In this document: positions 53,183 to 62,066 of the stretch, piece by piece
Position numbering within the stretch: position 1 is the stretch's first letter
Layout of the letters: the number at the start of each line of letters is the position of its first letter
DNA from: Betaproteobacteria bacterium Ga0074130
GTDB taxonomy: Bacteria > Pseudomonadota > Gammaproteobacteria > Burkholderiales > Rhodocyclaceae
Assembly (NCBI GenBank): GCA_001464495.1
Contig: LNDZ01000017.1
Location: 1-64,000 of the forward strand
DNA length: 64,000 bases
Direction: 5' to 3'
Made by a program: the position numbers and the translations under genes
Notes under the pieces: generated by a model
The model's database searches: none
What the model saw: the letters and a program-made list of their open reading frames with translations, nothing else
What the model was told of the DNA's origin: nothing

Positions 53183-54802
53183 TTATTGCTTCAACAGCGC
53201 TGCCTCATCCACCTCGTCAATTTGCGAAGGTTCGAGGAATTTTTCGGCATATTCGCGATAGACCTTCTCGCGAACAAAGACCTCGAACAGATCGGGATCG
53301 ATATGCTGGTTACGGCAGAAGTTAGCGAGGATGGACATGGCCTGTGAAAGCTTCATACCCGCCTTGTAGGGACGATCACGGGCGGTAAGTGCCTCGAAGA
53401 TGTCGGCGATGCCCATGACACGGGCCTGCACCGACATCTGGTCACGGGTTAGGCCACGTGGATAGCCTTTACCGTCCATGCGCTCATGGTGGCCGCCTGC
53501 ATACTCAGGCACGTTCTGCAAATGACGCGGCCATGGCAGATGCTCAAGCATCTTGATGGTGGCAACAATGTGATGATTAATGATTTCACGCTCACCTGCG
53601 GTCAACGTCCCGGCGCGAATGGTGAGGTTCTCAATTTCATCCTCAGAAAGGAAGTCGCTCTGAATCCCATCCGAGTTAACCCATTGACGGGTGGTCCCTA
53701 GTGTGCGAATTTTTTCTTGATCCGCAGGGTCCATGCGCTCACCGCCGACATTGGAGCGGCGTACCACTGCACGCTCTTCATCGAGCTCACGCAGTGTCTG
53801 TTGAAACTCAGCTTCAGCCTTTTGAACCGCCGCCGCATCACCATCTGCAGCCAGCTTGGCTTTCAGCAGCACAATCTCAGCATCGCGCTTAAGCACTTCA
53901 AAACGCGTATCGACGAGATGGATACGATCAAAAATGGTTTGCAGCTTGGTTGACTTGTCGACCACATGCACGGGCGTAGTCACCTTGCCGCAATCATGTA
54001 GCAGCCCGGCAATCTTCAGCTCGTAACGATCCTTGTCGTTCATGCTGAAATCGGCCAGTGGTCCTTCCTTGGTGCGATTAACTGCCTCTGCGAGCATCAT
54101 GGTGAGCTCGGGGACACGCTGGCAATGACCACCGGTATAAGGCGACTTTTCGTCAATCGCCAAGTTAATCAGATTGATAAAGGACTCGAACAGATTTTCC
54201 AGCTGGCTGATTAACTGTCGATTGCTCAGTGCAATCGCCGCCTGCGAAGCCAGCGATTCAGCCAAGCGCTGATCGGGGCTGGAGAACGGCACGACCTCGC
54301 CGGTTTGCGGGTTCTTGGAATTAATCAGTTGCAGCACGCCGATGATCACGTTTTCGTGATTTTTCATCGGCACGGTCAAAAAGGACTGCGAGCGATAGCC
54401 GGTGCGTTCATCAAAACGCCGCGTACCTGAAAAGTCGAAGCCCTGTGCAGAGTATGCATCAGCGATATTGACGGTCTCATCATTGATCACGGAATACGCC
54501 GCGACCATCGAATTATTAGGCTGCCCGTCAGACTGATGGAGTGGCAGCGGCGGAAATGGAATCGACACACCGGTCGTCCCACCCATGGCGATTTCGAGTG
54601 AATCCGTACGGACGATCTCAAAGCGCAAGCTAGTTCCATCTTCAGTCACGCGGTACAGCGTTCCCCCATCTGCATGGGTAATGCCTTTTGCGGCGACGAG
54701 AATCAACTCTAGCAGGCGATCAATATCTCGCTCTTGTGAAAGTGCAGCGCCGATATCATTCAGCTGTTCGAGACGGTTGAGAAGGCTATTGGTGGTGTCC
54801 AT
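53183..54802 (-). CDS. GAF-HD-GYP c-di-GMP phosphodiesterase
   Basis: The 539-residue protein has an N-terminal GAF (about 15-195) and an HD-GYP domain (about 205-520). HD is in LLHDCGKVTTP (His269, Asp270) and the GYP signature is GHHERMDGKGYPRG (about 437-450), both intact. Between them lies roughly 100 extra residues (about 290-395), rich in charged helix, not found in standard HD-GYP domains. The GAF has the FDERTGYRSQSFL and LQLINSKN features of cyclic-nucleotide-type GAFs. It probably hydrolyses c-di-GMP under GAF control. It starts 3 nt after the stop of the GspE-like gene. Confidence 0.92.
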   Translation of the reverse strand: MDTTNSLLNRLEQLNDIGAALSQERDIDRLLELILVAAKGITHADGGTLYRVTEDGTSLRFEIVRTDSLEIAMGGTTGVSIPFPPLPLHQSDGQPNNSMVAAYSVINDETVNIADAYSAQGFDFSGTRRFDERTGYRSQSFLTVPMKNHENVIIGVLQLINSKNPQTGEVVPFSSPDQRLAESLASQAAIALSNRQLISQLENLFESFINLINLAIDEKSPYTGGHCQRVPELTMMLAEAVNRTKEGPLADFSMNDKDRYELKIAGLLHDCGKVTTPVHVVDKSTKLQTIFDRIHLVDTRFEVLKRDAEIVLLKAKLAADGDAAAVQKAEAEFQQTLRELDEERAVVRRSNVGGERMDPADQEKIRTLGTTRQWVNSDGIQSDFLSEDEIENLTIRAGTLTAGEREIINHHIVATIKMLEHLPWPRHLQNVPEYAGGHHERMDGKGYPRGLTRDQMSVQARVMGIADIFEALTARDRPYKAGMKLSQAMSILANFCRNQHIDPDLFEVFVREKVYREYAEKFLEPSQIDEVDEAALLKQ

Positions 54803-54805
54803 AAT

Positions 54806-57178
54806 TTATTTGATACACACCGCGCGAACTTGCTTCATGTCGGTAATCCCTTGCAGGACCTTTTCCATGCCATCCATTTTAAGGGTCAGCATACCGTCTT
54901 CCAAGGCGCGAGCAAATAACTGAGCCACCCGCGCATGCTCCTGGATCAGCTTCTTGGTGGGCTCAGTACCCACCATCAGCTCATGCAAACCGACACGCCC
55001 CTTATAGCCAGTATCGCCGCACTCGGGACAACCCTTGGGTCGATACATCTGAAACTTGCCATCCTTGCCGTGATCCTTGAGTAGCCGCTTGTAGGTCGCC
55101 TCCATGCCTGCCTTGCGATCCTTGATGAAGGTCTCGGTACTTTGCAACTCATTGCAATACTCGACCATAAACTGATTGATCTCTTCCTGATCTGGCGTGT
55201 ATGCCTCTTTACACTTACCGCACAGGCGCTTGGCCAGACGTTGCGCAAGGATGCCAAGCAGAGCGTCTGCAAAGTTGAAGGGGTCCATACCCATGTCGAG
55301 CAGACGAATGATCGACTCAGGTGCACTATTGGTGTGCAGCGTGGCAAACACCAAGTGACCGGTCAGTGATGCTTCAATGCCGATCCCTGTGGTTTCCGCA
55401 TCGCGCATTTCGCCCACCATGATGATGTCCGGGTCTGCCCGCAGAAAGGACTTCATGACGGTTGCGAAATCCAGCCCGGCCTTTTTGTTGACCTGCACTT
55501 GGCGCAGGCCCTTCTGGGTAATTTCAACCGGATCTTCCGCCGTCCATATCTTTGTGTCAGGCGTATTCAGGAACTTGAGGATAGAGTGCAGCGTAGTGGT
55601 CTTACCCGAACCAGTCGGGCCACATACGAAGAACAGCCCATAGGGCTTGGACACACAATCCTTCAGCCGCGCCAGATTGCTTGGCAACACACCTAGCTTC
55701 TCCAACGGGATAGGCTCACCCGCGGCGAGGATACGCATCACCACATCTTCAACACCCCCCGCGGAAGGAATCGTTGCAACCCGCAGTTCAATATCCAATG
55801 GACCGAACTTCTTGAACTTGATCTTGCCATCCTGCGGTTTGCGGCGTTCGGAGATATCGAGGTCGCACATGATCTTGAGACGGGCAACAATCGAGTTCCG
55901 ATAGCTGGCGGGAATTTCAATGTACTTGGTCAAACTGCCGTCACGGCGGAAGCGGATCAGTGTGCGCTCCTTGCCAGGGCCGGGCTCAATATGGATGTCG
56001 GACACGCCTTGCTGGTACGCATCAACAATGATCTTATTTACTAACTTGACCAGTTCGTTATCCGCGGCGGCACTAACGTCCTCAGAGCCACTGTCGGTTT
56101 CGCTCTCTCCCTCATCCATGGTGGAGAGGAGATCACCGACGTTGGTGTCATCGGTATAGGGGGTGTTACTTATGCCAAACGCCTGATCTGTGCTCTGCTT
56201 AAATTCACGGATGGTCGTCACCGTGTATTTAAGCTTGCTCTTGGGGAACACATTGTTGACGACACGAGCACCCTTGACCTGCTCGGGGTCCATGGTCAGC
56301 ACGAGGATACCTTCCGGGCCTTCTTCAACCGGCAACCAGTGGTTCTGCTCGACATACTCGCGGCGCAGATTCTTCATCAGATCCATCGGCCGGACGCGAT
56401 CACCGCGATAAGGCTCGTAAGGAACATTAAAGAAACGGGCCAAGGCTGAACCGATCGCCGCAGGTTGAACATCAAACTCAGTAATCAGGACTTCCTCAAC
56501 ATCGGTGCCGCTCTGGCGTGCCTTGCGGGTAGCGACTTCCAAGTCCTGCGCAGAGAGGATTGCATCTAGCACCAGATAGTCATACTTGCTGCGAATGACA
56601 TGTGTGCTCTTGCGTTGCGTAAAGGCAATCGCCAGCGTTTCACAGAGGCCCTTTAGACCTTCTTCTGCTAGGGCCGCAAATGGTACGCCTTCCTTGTTAT
56701 TGATGATCTGCACAACCCCAAGTAGATCACCACTCTGTGCATCTAGAATCGGCCCAACAAGCATCTGCTTGGTGCGATAACCCGTGCGCTTGTCGACCTC
56801 TCTCAGGAAGCGCAGCTCGGGATGGACCGACTTGAGCTCGGCCTCATCATAAACATCACTGATATTGACAATACGGCGGGTCAGCGCAACGTGGCCGGCA
56901 ATACTCTGCTCGGTGATCGGCAGGCGCAAATCCTTGAAGGAGTTCAAGCCAGTTTTGATCTTGGAGACAATCGACGTCTTGTCCTCATCGAGTGAGTAAA
57001 TGGTCAGGCGATCAGCATTGAAGAGCGTGCAAATTTCCTGCGACAACTCCAGCATGATTTCATCAACATCGGCTGTCGCATGAATCTTGTTGGTGACTGT
57101 TTGGAGATTTTTGAAGAAAGTGAGACGGCCACCAATATCGGCTAGGCCGCCGGACTCCTTTGCAGCAACTGCACTCAT
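54806..57178 (-). CDS. GAF-containing GspE/PilB-type assembly ATPase
   Basis: The 790-residue protein has a GAF domain (about 25-190, DKRTGYRTKQML, GVVQIINNKEGVPF), a GspE N-terminal-like domain (about 195-340), an acidic linker (about 345-375) and a type II/IV secretion ATPase. Walker A GPTGSGKT is at 520-527, Walker B IIMVGEMRDAET around 585-596, and a tetracysteine zinc site CGKC (653, 656) and CPEC (717, 720). Such ATPases drive pilus or secretion assembly, yet no pilin, GspF/PilC or secretin gene is near. The ATG overlaps the stop of the next upstream gene (ATGA). Confidence 0.92.
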   Translation of the reverse strand: MSAVAAKESGGLADIGGRLTFFKNLQTVTNKIHATADVDEIMLELSQEICTLFNADRLTIYSLDEDKTSIVSKIKTGLNSFKDLRLPITEQSIAGHVALTRRIVNISDVYDEAELKSVHPELRFLREVDKRTGYRTKQMLVGPILDAQSGDLLGVVQIINNKEGVPFAALAEEGLKGLCETLAIAFTQRKSTHVIRSKYDYLVLDAILSAQDLEVATRKARQSGTDVEEVLITEFDVQPAAIGSALARFFNVPYEPYRGDRVRPMDLMKNLRREYVEQNHWLPVEEGPEGILVLTMDPEQVKGARVVNNVFPKSKLKYTVTTIREFKQSTDQAFGISNTPYTDDTNVGDLLSTMDEGESETDSGSEDVSAAADNELVKLVNKIIVDAYQQGVSDIHIEPGPGKERTLIRFRRDGSLTKYIEIPASYRNSIVARLKIMCDLDISERRKPQDGKIKFKKFGPLDIELRVATIPSAGGVEDVVMRILAAGEPIPLEKLGVLPSNLARLKDCVSKPYGLFFVCGPTGSGKTTTLHSILKFLNTPDTKIWTAEDPVEITQKGLRQVQVNKKAGLDFATVMKSFLRADPDIIMVGEMRDAETTGIGIEASLTGHLVFATLHTNSAPESIIRLLDMGMDPFNFADALLGILAQRLAKRLCGKCKEAYTPDQEEINQFMVEYCNELQSTETFIKDRKAGMEATYKRLLKDHGKDGKFQMYRPKGCPECGDTGYKGRVGLHELMVGTEPTKKLIQEHARVAQLFARALEDGMLTLKMDGMEKVLQGITDMKQVRAVCIK

Positions 57179-58263
57179 GATGAACCTCTTTCCGTGTCGG
57201 CATTACCGGTGGTACCTAGTGCGCGCAGACCACCGTCAAGCAATACCACATTGAAACCACGCTGCGAGAGCAGGAAGGCTGCAGCCGCACTGCGCCGACC
57301 TGTCTGGCAATACACAACATATTCATTCCGCTTATCGAGTAACGGAATCGCTGCACGCAACTCGTTGAGTGGAACATTCAGCGCACGCGGCAGACCATCA
57401 TGTTGATATTCCGCAGCAAAACGAACATCTAACCACTGTGCGCCATTACGCGTCCGTTGAATCGCATCTGCGACCGAACAGCGCTGTAACAAGGGCTCGC
57501 GCAGCAACTCGTTAAAGTCGGCTTTATTGAGCTTGAGCAGAACACCATCCGTGCGCATCGTCACAGTGGCATTACGTGGGGAGTCTGATACTAGCGACTC
57601 TTCACCAAACGCATCCCCAGACTTCAACTCAGCAAGTTCAAGTGTGCTACCCGCGACATCACGCGTTACCAAGCAACGTCCCTGCTCAATCAGATAGTAG
57701 TAATCACCGGCATCACCCTGGCGCAGAATGACGTCACCACGAGCATAGGTATCGCGTTGAAAGCGTTCGAGCAACGTTGCAATGTTTGCGGCAGGCAAGG
57801 ACGCAAAGGCACCATAGGCCAATGACTGCACTGCAAACATGCCGGACATCATCCGCCAATCAGGCTCTGCACCAGTGTCACGCACAGCAGCGGTGCTCGG
57901 TAAGCACTGATCCCATGTAATGACGATATCAGCCGCATCCTCATCAATACGCAACAGCTCAATATCAGTGATAGCTTTAGCCGACAACGGGACCTGACCC
58001 GCTTGCGACACCGGGAAAAGCGCACGCTCGGAACCACCAACCAACACGCGAACAATGCCGTCAGCCTGTTTGATTTTCAGCTCACCGCTCGTCAGATAAA
58101 CCACCTGGCCTGTCCAGTCACGTTGCCGGAAAGGGTCGATGGATTGACGGAAGTGCTCGCGATGGCAGAGGTTAAGCAACTGATCAATACGCTCATGCCC
58201 AACCTTGGCGAAGGGATAGAGGGCCGCTAATGCTTCGGCAGTCACAGGGCTGGGATAGCTCAT
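57175..58263 (-). CDS. Tandem cyclic-nucleotide-binding domain / rhodanese fusion
   Basis: The 362-residue protein has a degenerate cyclic-nucleotide-binding-like domain (about 12-120), a canonical one (about 150-260) and a C-terminal rhodanese domain (about 265-350). The second domain has the phosphate-binding cassette FGEESLVSDSPRNATV with Glu221 and Arg230, which fits cAMP/cGMP binding. The rhodanese active loop YCQTGRRS has its cysteine (319). No DNA-binding helix-turn-helix is present, so it is not a Crp-type regulator. It overlaps the genes on both sides by 4 nt. Confidence 0.88.
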   Translation of the reverse strand: MSYPSPVTAEALAALYPFAKVGHERIDQLLNLCHREHFRQSIDPFRQRDWTGQVVYLTSGELKIKQADGIVRVLVGGSERALFPVSQAGQVPLSAKAITDIELLRIDEDAADIVITWDQCLPSTAAVRDTGAEPDWRMMSGMFAVQSLAYGAFASLPAANIATLLERFQRDTYARGDVILRQGDAGDYYYLIEQGRCLVTRDVAGSTLELAELKSGDAFGEESLVSDSPRNATVTMRTDGVLLKLNKADFNELLREPLLQRCSVADAIQRTRNGAQWLDVRFAAEYQHDGLPRALNVPLNELRAAIPLLDKRNEYVVYCQTGRRSAAAAFLLSQRGFNVVLLDGGLRALGTTGNADTERGSS

Positions 58264-59027
58264 ATTTCAAAGACCTGATTGTTCTGCAGCATGCGGGGGT
58301 TAAATTCACCGATTGAATCCTGTATCTCCTGCATCGTCAGCTCGGTCTGGCCGGGCTTCAGGTGGGTAATATAGATATCGGCATCACGCTGAAGATTGGA
58401 CAACTCCTCCGCCAGCATTTCAGGACAGAGGTGCAAAGACACGCGGGCCAGTTGACGTTCTCGGTTTGAAAATGCTGTCTCGATGATGAGGTATTTGAGG
58501 TTACGAATCTTGTTAACCGCCCGCCATAGCTCAGGGCATGGTCCCGTATCGCCGGAGAACACTAGACTGGATGTTCCGGAATCCAGCTGGTAGCCGACTG
58601 CAGGTACCGTATGGTTGGCTGGCACTGGCGTAATCCGGCGCCCTTCCAGATCAACGGTTTCCCCAATGCGTAGACTTTCATAAAGCATGAACGGATTTTC
58701 CGGATCAGGAATTTCGCTGAAATCCGGCCAGATCGCCCAATTGAAAATATGGTTGCGGAGAATCTCCAGTGTGGCATCCGTGGCGTAGACCGTCAGTGGC
58801 TTCTGCCGCATGTCGCCAACGGTATCAATGAGTAGCGGCAAACAGGCAATGTGGTCCAAATGAGAGTGTGTAATAAAGACGTGATCAATCTGCGCCAGCT
58901 CTGCAATTGAAAGATCAGCCACCCCGGTGCCACAGTCGATCAATACATCATGATCAACAAGGATCGAGGTTGTGCGCAGATGTCGGCCACCAATACCGCC
59001 ACTGCATCCGAGTATGCGTATCTTCAT
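58260..59027 (-). CDS. MBL-fold class II cyclic-nucleotide phosphodiesterase-like protein
   Basis: The 255-residue protein has the metal motif FITHSHLDHIACLPLL (His54, His56, Asp58, His59), then ANHTVPAVGYQL, VFSGDTGPCPELW and a late IYITHLKPGQ histidine. The DHIACLPLLIDT stretch and HTVPAVGY resemble class II cAMP phosphodiesterases; RNase Z-like MBL enzymes are the alternative. Its place between an adenylate cyclase and a cyclic-nucleotide-binding protein supports the phosphodiesterase reading. It overlaps the CNB/rhodanese gene by ATGA. Confidence 0.82.
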   Translation of the reverse strand: MKIRILGCSGGIGGRHLRTTSILVDHDVLIDCGTGVADLSIAELAQIDHVFITHSHLDHIACLPLLIDTVGDMRQKPLTVYATDATLEILRNHIFNWAIWPDFSEIPDPENPFMLYESLRIGETVDLEGRRITPVPANHTVPAVGYQLDSGTSSLVFSGDTGPCPELWRAVNKIRNLKYLIIETAFSNRERQLARVSLHLCPEMLAEELSNLQRDADIYITHLKPGQTELTMQEIQDSIGEFNPRMLQNNQVFEI

Positions 59028-59034
59028 TTACCTA

Positions 59035-61248
59035 TCACTTGGTCTCGAAGGTGGTTACACCATCCCAGTTATCGCCTGGCGGATTTTTGCGGTAGAACGC
59101 AATCCGCTCCATATAGAGCTCATACAGATACTTCGGTGCCAGACGTTGCAGGTTCATCAGCGCCAATTCGGCTTGATCCCAGTCACAAGCCCGGTAATGA
59201 CGCAGCGCCTGATTCCATAATTTGAATTCCTCGAGCTGGGCTGCAGAGAGCGTCCCATCCAAACCCAATGGCTCATAGATACCAACTGCATCATCTTTGC
59301 CTTTGACCCGAACGCGATCTAGTTCGCGGAATACAAACTCTCTACGCAAAATTTCACGCGTCCCCTCACCGACAATGATTCCAACACCATATTGCTTGGT
59401 AATGCCTTCTAGGCGAGAGCCTGTATTTACTGCATCGCCCATCACCGTGTAAGACTTGCGGACTGAAGAGCCCATGTCACCGACTGTCATGGTGCCAGTA
59501 TTGACCCCGACACCGATCGCGAGCCGCGGCCAGCCCTTAGCAACTAGCGTTTCGTTCAGACGGGTCAGCTCCTGCTGCATCTCAAGTGCCGTGAGAACGG
59601 CATTCTTGGCGTGCTCCGGATCATCCACAGGGGCACCCCAGAAGGCCATGATGGCATCGCCGATGTATTTATCGAGGGTACCGCGATACTTGCGCACCAC
59701 GTCCGTCATCGCCCCCAGATATTCATTCATCAGAGTAGCCAACTCATCTGGCTGTAGGCCCTCTGAAATCGTGGTGAAGCCGCGGATATCCGAGAACAAA
59801 ACGGTCAGCTCAGCCTTGCGTCCTTCCATGCTGTAGCTCTCAGGATTCTTCGCCATCTCATCGACCAGCTCAGGCGGAACATACTGACCGAAGAGCTCGG
59901 TAAATTGTCGTTTGCTGCGCGACTCGATGAAGTAGCCCCATGACATATTCAGGGCGAACAAGCCGGCGATTAGAATCAGATTGTTCGCCAGCGGCACCAG
60001 CAGATTGCCGGAATTCCACAGCAAGAAATTGAATCCTGTGGCCACCGCAAGCACTGCCATAGCAACCCCAGTCGCAAAAACTGGCGAGAGTAATGGTAGG
60101 ACAAAAATCATGATCGCGCCGACAGCGATCAATACAAGCACATCAATCGCCAGCACATAGCCCGGCTTGTGCTTGAGACTTCCATCCAACACGCCGCTAA
60201 TGAGGTTTGCATGGACCTCAACCCCAGGGTAAGCGGCCTCTACTGGCGTGGCACGCAGATCAAGAAGACCTGGCGCAGTCGTACCCACCAGCACCAACTT
60301 ATCTTTGAACACGCCGGATGGCACTCTGTCATTCAATACATCCGTTGCAGAAATGTATCGGAAGCTGTGTGCGTACCCGCGATAAGGAACTAATGCTGCA
60401 AGGTTCTCATCAACGGGAATAGTGAGACGAGGGCGATTATCGCCAGCGCGCAACTCGATCCACTCAGGCACTTTAGCGCCCTCTGGATACCCAGGAGTCA
60501 ATGCAGGAAAGCCGAGTCGGGCGCGAACCATGGCAAGCGATAGCGACTCGTAATAGCGATTCTCATACTTGGCCAGCATGGGTACGCGCCGAACGATACC
60601 GTCTATGTCAATTTCAGGGCTGAAGTGTCCGCCACCGGCTGCAACTGACTGGAAACGTTCCAGATTACCGCCATAACTTGCAAAGCTAAAGGCGGATGGC
60701 TCCGCTGCAAAGTCACTCGGCAACAGGCTCGGCTTTGGCAGACTGCCCGTTCTTACACTGTTGGCGGCATTCGAAAACGGGTAGCCAAGAATGACATTGC
60801 GCCCCTTGATCGCATCCGCCAACCTAGCATCATTATCGAGTTGTGGTCTGAGCGTCTGGAGGATGCCTTGAAATGCGCCGTTGTCACGTAATGCGCCTTT
60901 CGACAGGCGCTCAAGTGATGTCAACCCAGAGCTCTCATCCGCCTCGGCGAAAACAACGTCGAAGCCAAGAACTGCCGTATGGTGTGTGTCAAACAGTTTG
61001 GTGACGAGCGCTGCGATCTTGTCGCGGCCCCAAGGCCAGCGCCCCTGCTCTGCTAAGGATTTCTCGTCAATGTCGATAATGACAATCCGCTCATCGACAG
61101 TTTTCGGCATCGTCAGCCGAATCTTGGTGTCATAAGCAATTGCCTCTAAACGCGAGACCAAGCCGATATCGTAAAGACGTACGGAATGACCCAGCATCAC
61201 AAGCAGCATGAGCAGACCGAGTCCGTAACGTATCCAATGCAGGCTCAA
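59035..61248 (-). CDS. CHASE2-domain class III adenylate cyclase
   Basis: The 737-residue protein has one membrane helix, an extracytoplasmic CHASE2 domain (about 30-355), three membrane helices (about 363-440) and a class III cyclase domain (about 475-650). Metal ligands Asp487 (FSDIRGFT) and Asp531 (YIGDAIMAFWG), purine-specifying Lys527 and Asp605 (VMGDAVN) and transition-state Asn608 and Arg612 are all present; the Lys/Asp pair points to ATP and thus cAMP. A helical tail (about 670-730) resembles a TPR-like unit. It lies 7 nt before the phosphodiesterase-like gene. Confidence 0.93.
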   Translation of the reverse strand: MSLHWIRYGLGLLMLLVMLGHSVRLYDIGLVSRLEAIAYDTKIRLTMPKTVDERIVIIDIDEKSLAEQGRWPWGRDKIAALVTKLFDTHHTAVLGFDVVFAEADESSGLTSLERLSKGALRDNGAFQGILQTLRPQLDNDARLADAIKGRNVILGYPFSNAANSVRTGSLPKPSLLPSDFAAEPSAFSFASYGGNLERFQSVAAGGGHFSPEIDIDGIVRRVPMLAKYENRYYESLSLAMVRARLGFPALTPGYPEGAKVPEWIELRAGDNRPRLTIPVDENLAALVPYRGYAHSFRYISATDVLNDRVPSGVFKDKLVLVGTTAPGLLDLRATPVEAAYPGVEVHANLISGVLDGSLKHKPGYVLAIDVLVLIAVGAIMIFVLPLLSPVFATGVAMAVLAVATGFNFLLWNSGNLLVPLANNLILIAGLFALNMSWGYFIESRSKRQFTELFGQYVPPELVDEMAKNPESYSMEGRKAELTVLFSDIRGFTTISEGLQPDELATLMNEYLGAMTDVVRKYRGTLDKYIGDAIMAFWGAPVDDPEHAKNAVLTALEMQQELTRLNETLVAKGWPRLAIGVGVNTGTMTVGDMGSSVRKSYTVMGDAVNTGSRLEGITKQYGVGIIVGEGTREILRREFVFRELDRVRVKGKDDAVGIYEPLGLDGTLSAAQLEEFKLWNQALRHYRACDWDQAELALMNLQRLAPKYLYELYMERIAFYRKNPPGDNWDGVTTFETK

Positions 61249-61292
61249 AGTGGCACCCCGGGACTCCGTAACAATAATAGACCGAGAAAACC

Positions 61293-62036
61293 TCAGGCCT
61301 TAACGAAGAACTCCATCTTTACGCCGGCAATTTCAACGATGTCGTGATCAGCCAGCGGGTATGCCTGGGCATCGAGCGACTTGCCATTGACGACGGGGAA
61401 GGATGTGCCTTCGACATGGGTAATGAAATAGCCCTGTGGGCGGCGCGCAATCACTGCAACTTGAACACCTGGCTTGCCCAGGGTGGTTAAGGTTTTCACC
61501 AGCTCAAGCGTTTTACCACTCCCGGTCCCCGACAAGACCTGAATAGCGGCCAAAGGCAGGGGCGCAGGAGCTGCCCCCGGTGGTACAGAGGCAGTTGCGG
61601 CTGCGGGCGTAGGCTGAGTGGTTGTCGCCCCTTGACCAACCTGCGTATCACCAAAGGCCTTTTTATCCATTTGCTCTGCTGTTTGCCGCATGACATCAGG
61701 ACGCAGCACCATGGTCTTTTCAAAGTCGGCCGGTGTCGCTTGCTGAACGGCCTCATTTAGATACTTGAGCTTGTACTTGCCAAGCTCGATTGTGTCAGCG
61801 TTCTGCAGGAAGTGACGCTTTATCTGGACACCATTCACCAAGGTACCGTTGGTGCTACCGAGGTCCTCAAGGAAGGAATCGTTGAGGATAGTCACAATCA
61901 CCGCATGCTCGCCGCTGATGGCCAGATTATCGATCTGGATGTCGTTGTGCGATTTGCGCCCGATGGACATGCGCTCCTTGGTCAGGGGAATGTCCTTGAG
62001 AACCAACCCATCCATGCTCAGAATCAGTTTCGCCAT
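61293..62036 (-). CDS. FHA-domain protein
   Basis: The 247-residue protein has a canonical N-terminal FHA domain (about 5-90) with GRKSHNDIQID, SGEHA and LEDLGSTNGTLVNG, which binds phosphothreonine peptides. A Pro/Ala linker (about 125-165) leads to a second FHA-like fold (about 165-245, SFPVVNGKSLDAQAYPL) that lacks the clear SxxH. It is the expected reader for the Ser/Thr kinase two genes upstream. There is no membrane segment. Confidence 0.9.
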   Translation of the reverse strand: MAKLILSMDGLVLKDIPLTKERMSIGRKSHNDIQIDNLAISGEHAVIVTILNDSFLEDLGSTNGTLVNGVQIKRHFLQNADTIELGKYKLKYLNEAVQQATPADFEKTMVLRPDVMRQTAEQMDKKAFGDTQVGQGATTTQPTPAAATASVPPGAAPAPLPLAAIQVLSGTGSGKTLELVKTLTTLGKPGVQVAVIARRPQGYFITHVEGTSFPVVNGKSLDAQAYPLADHDIVEIAGVKMEFFVKA

Positions 62037-62066
62037 AGCCTATCTATCCTGTTACACAGCACCGAA

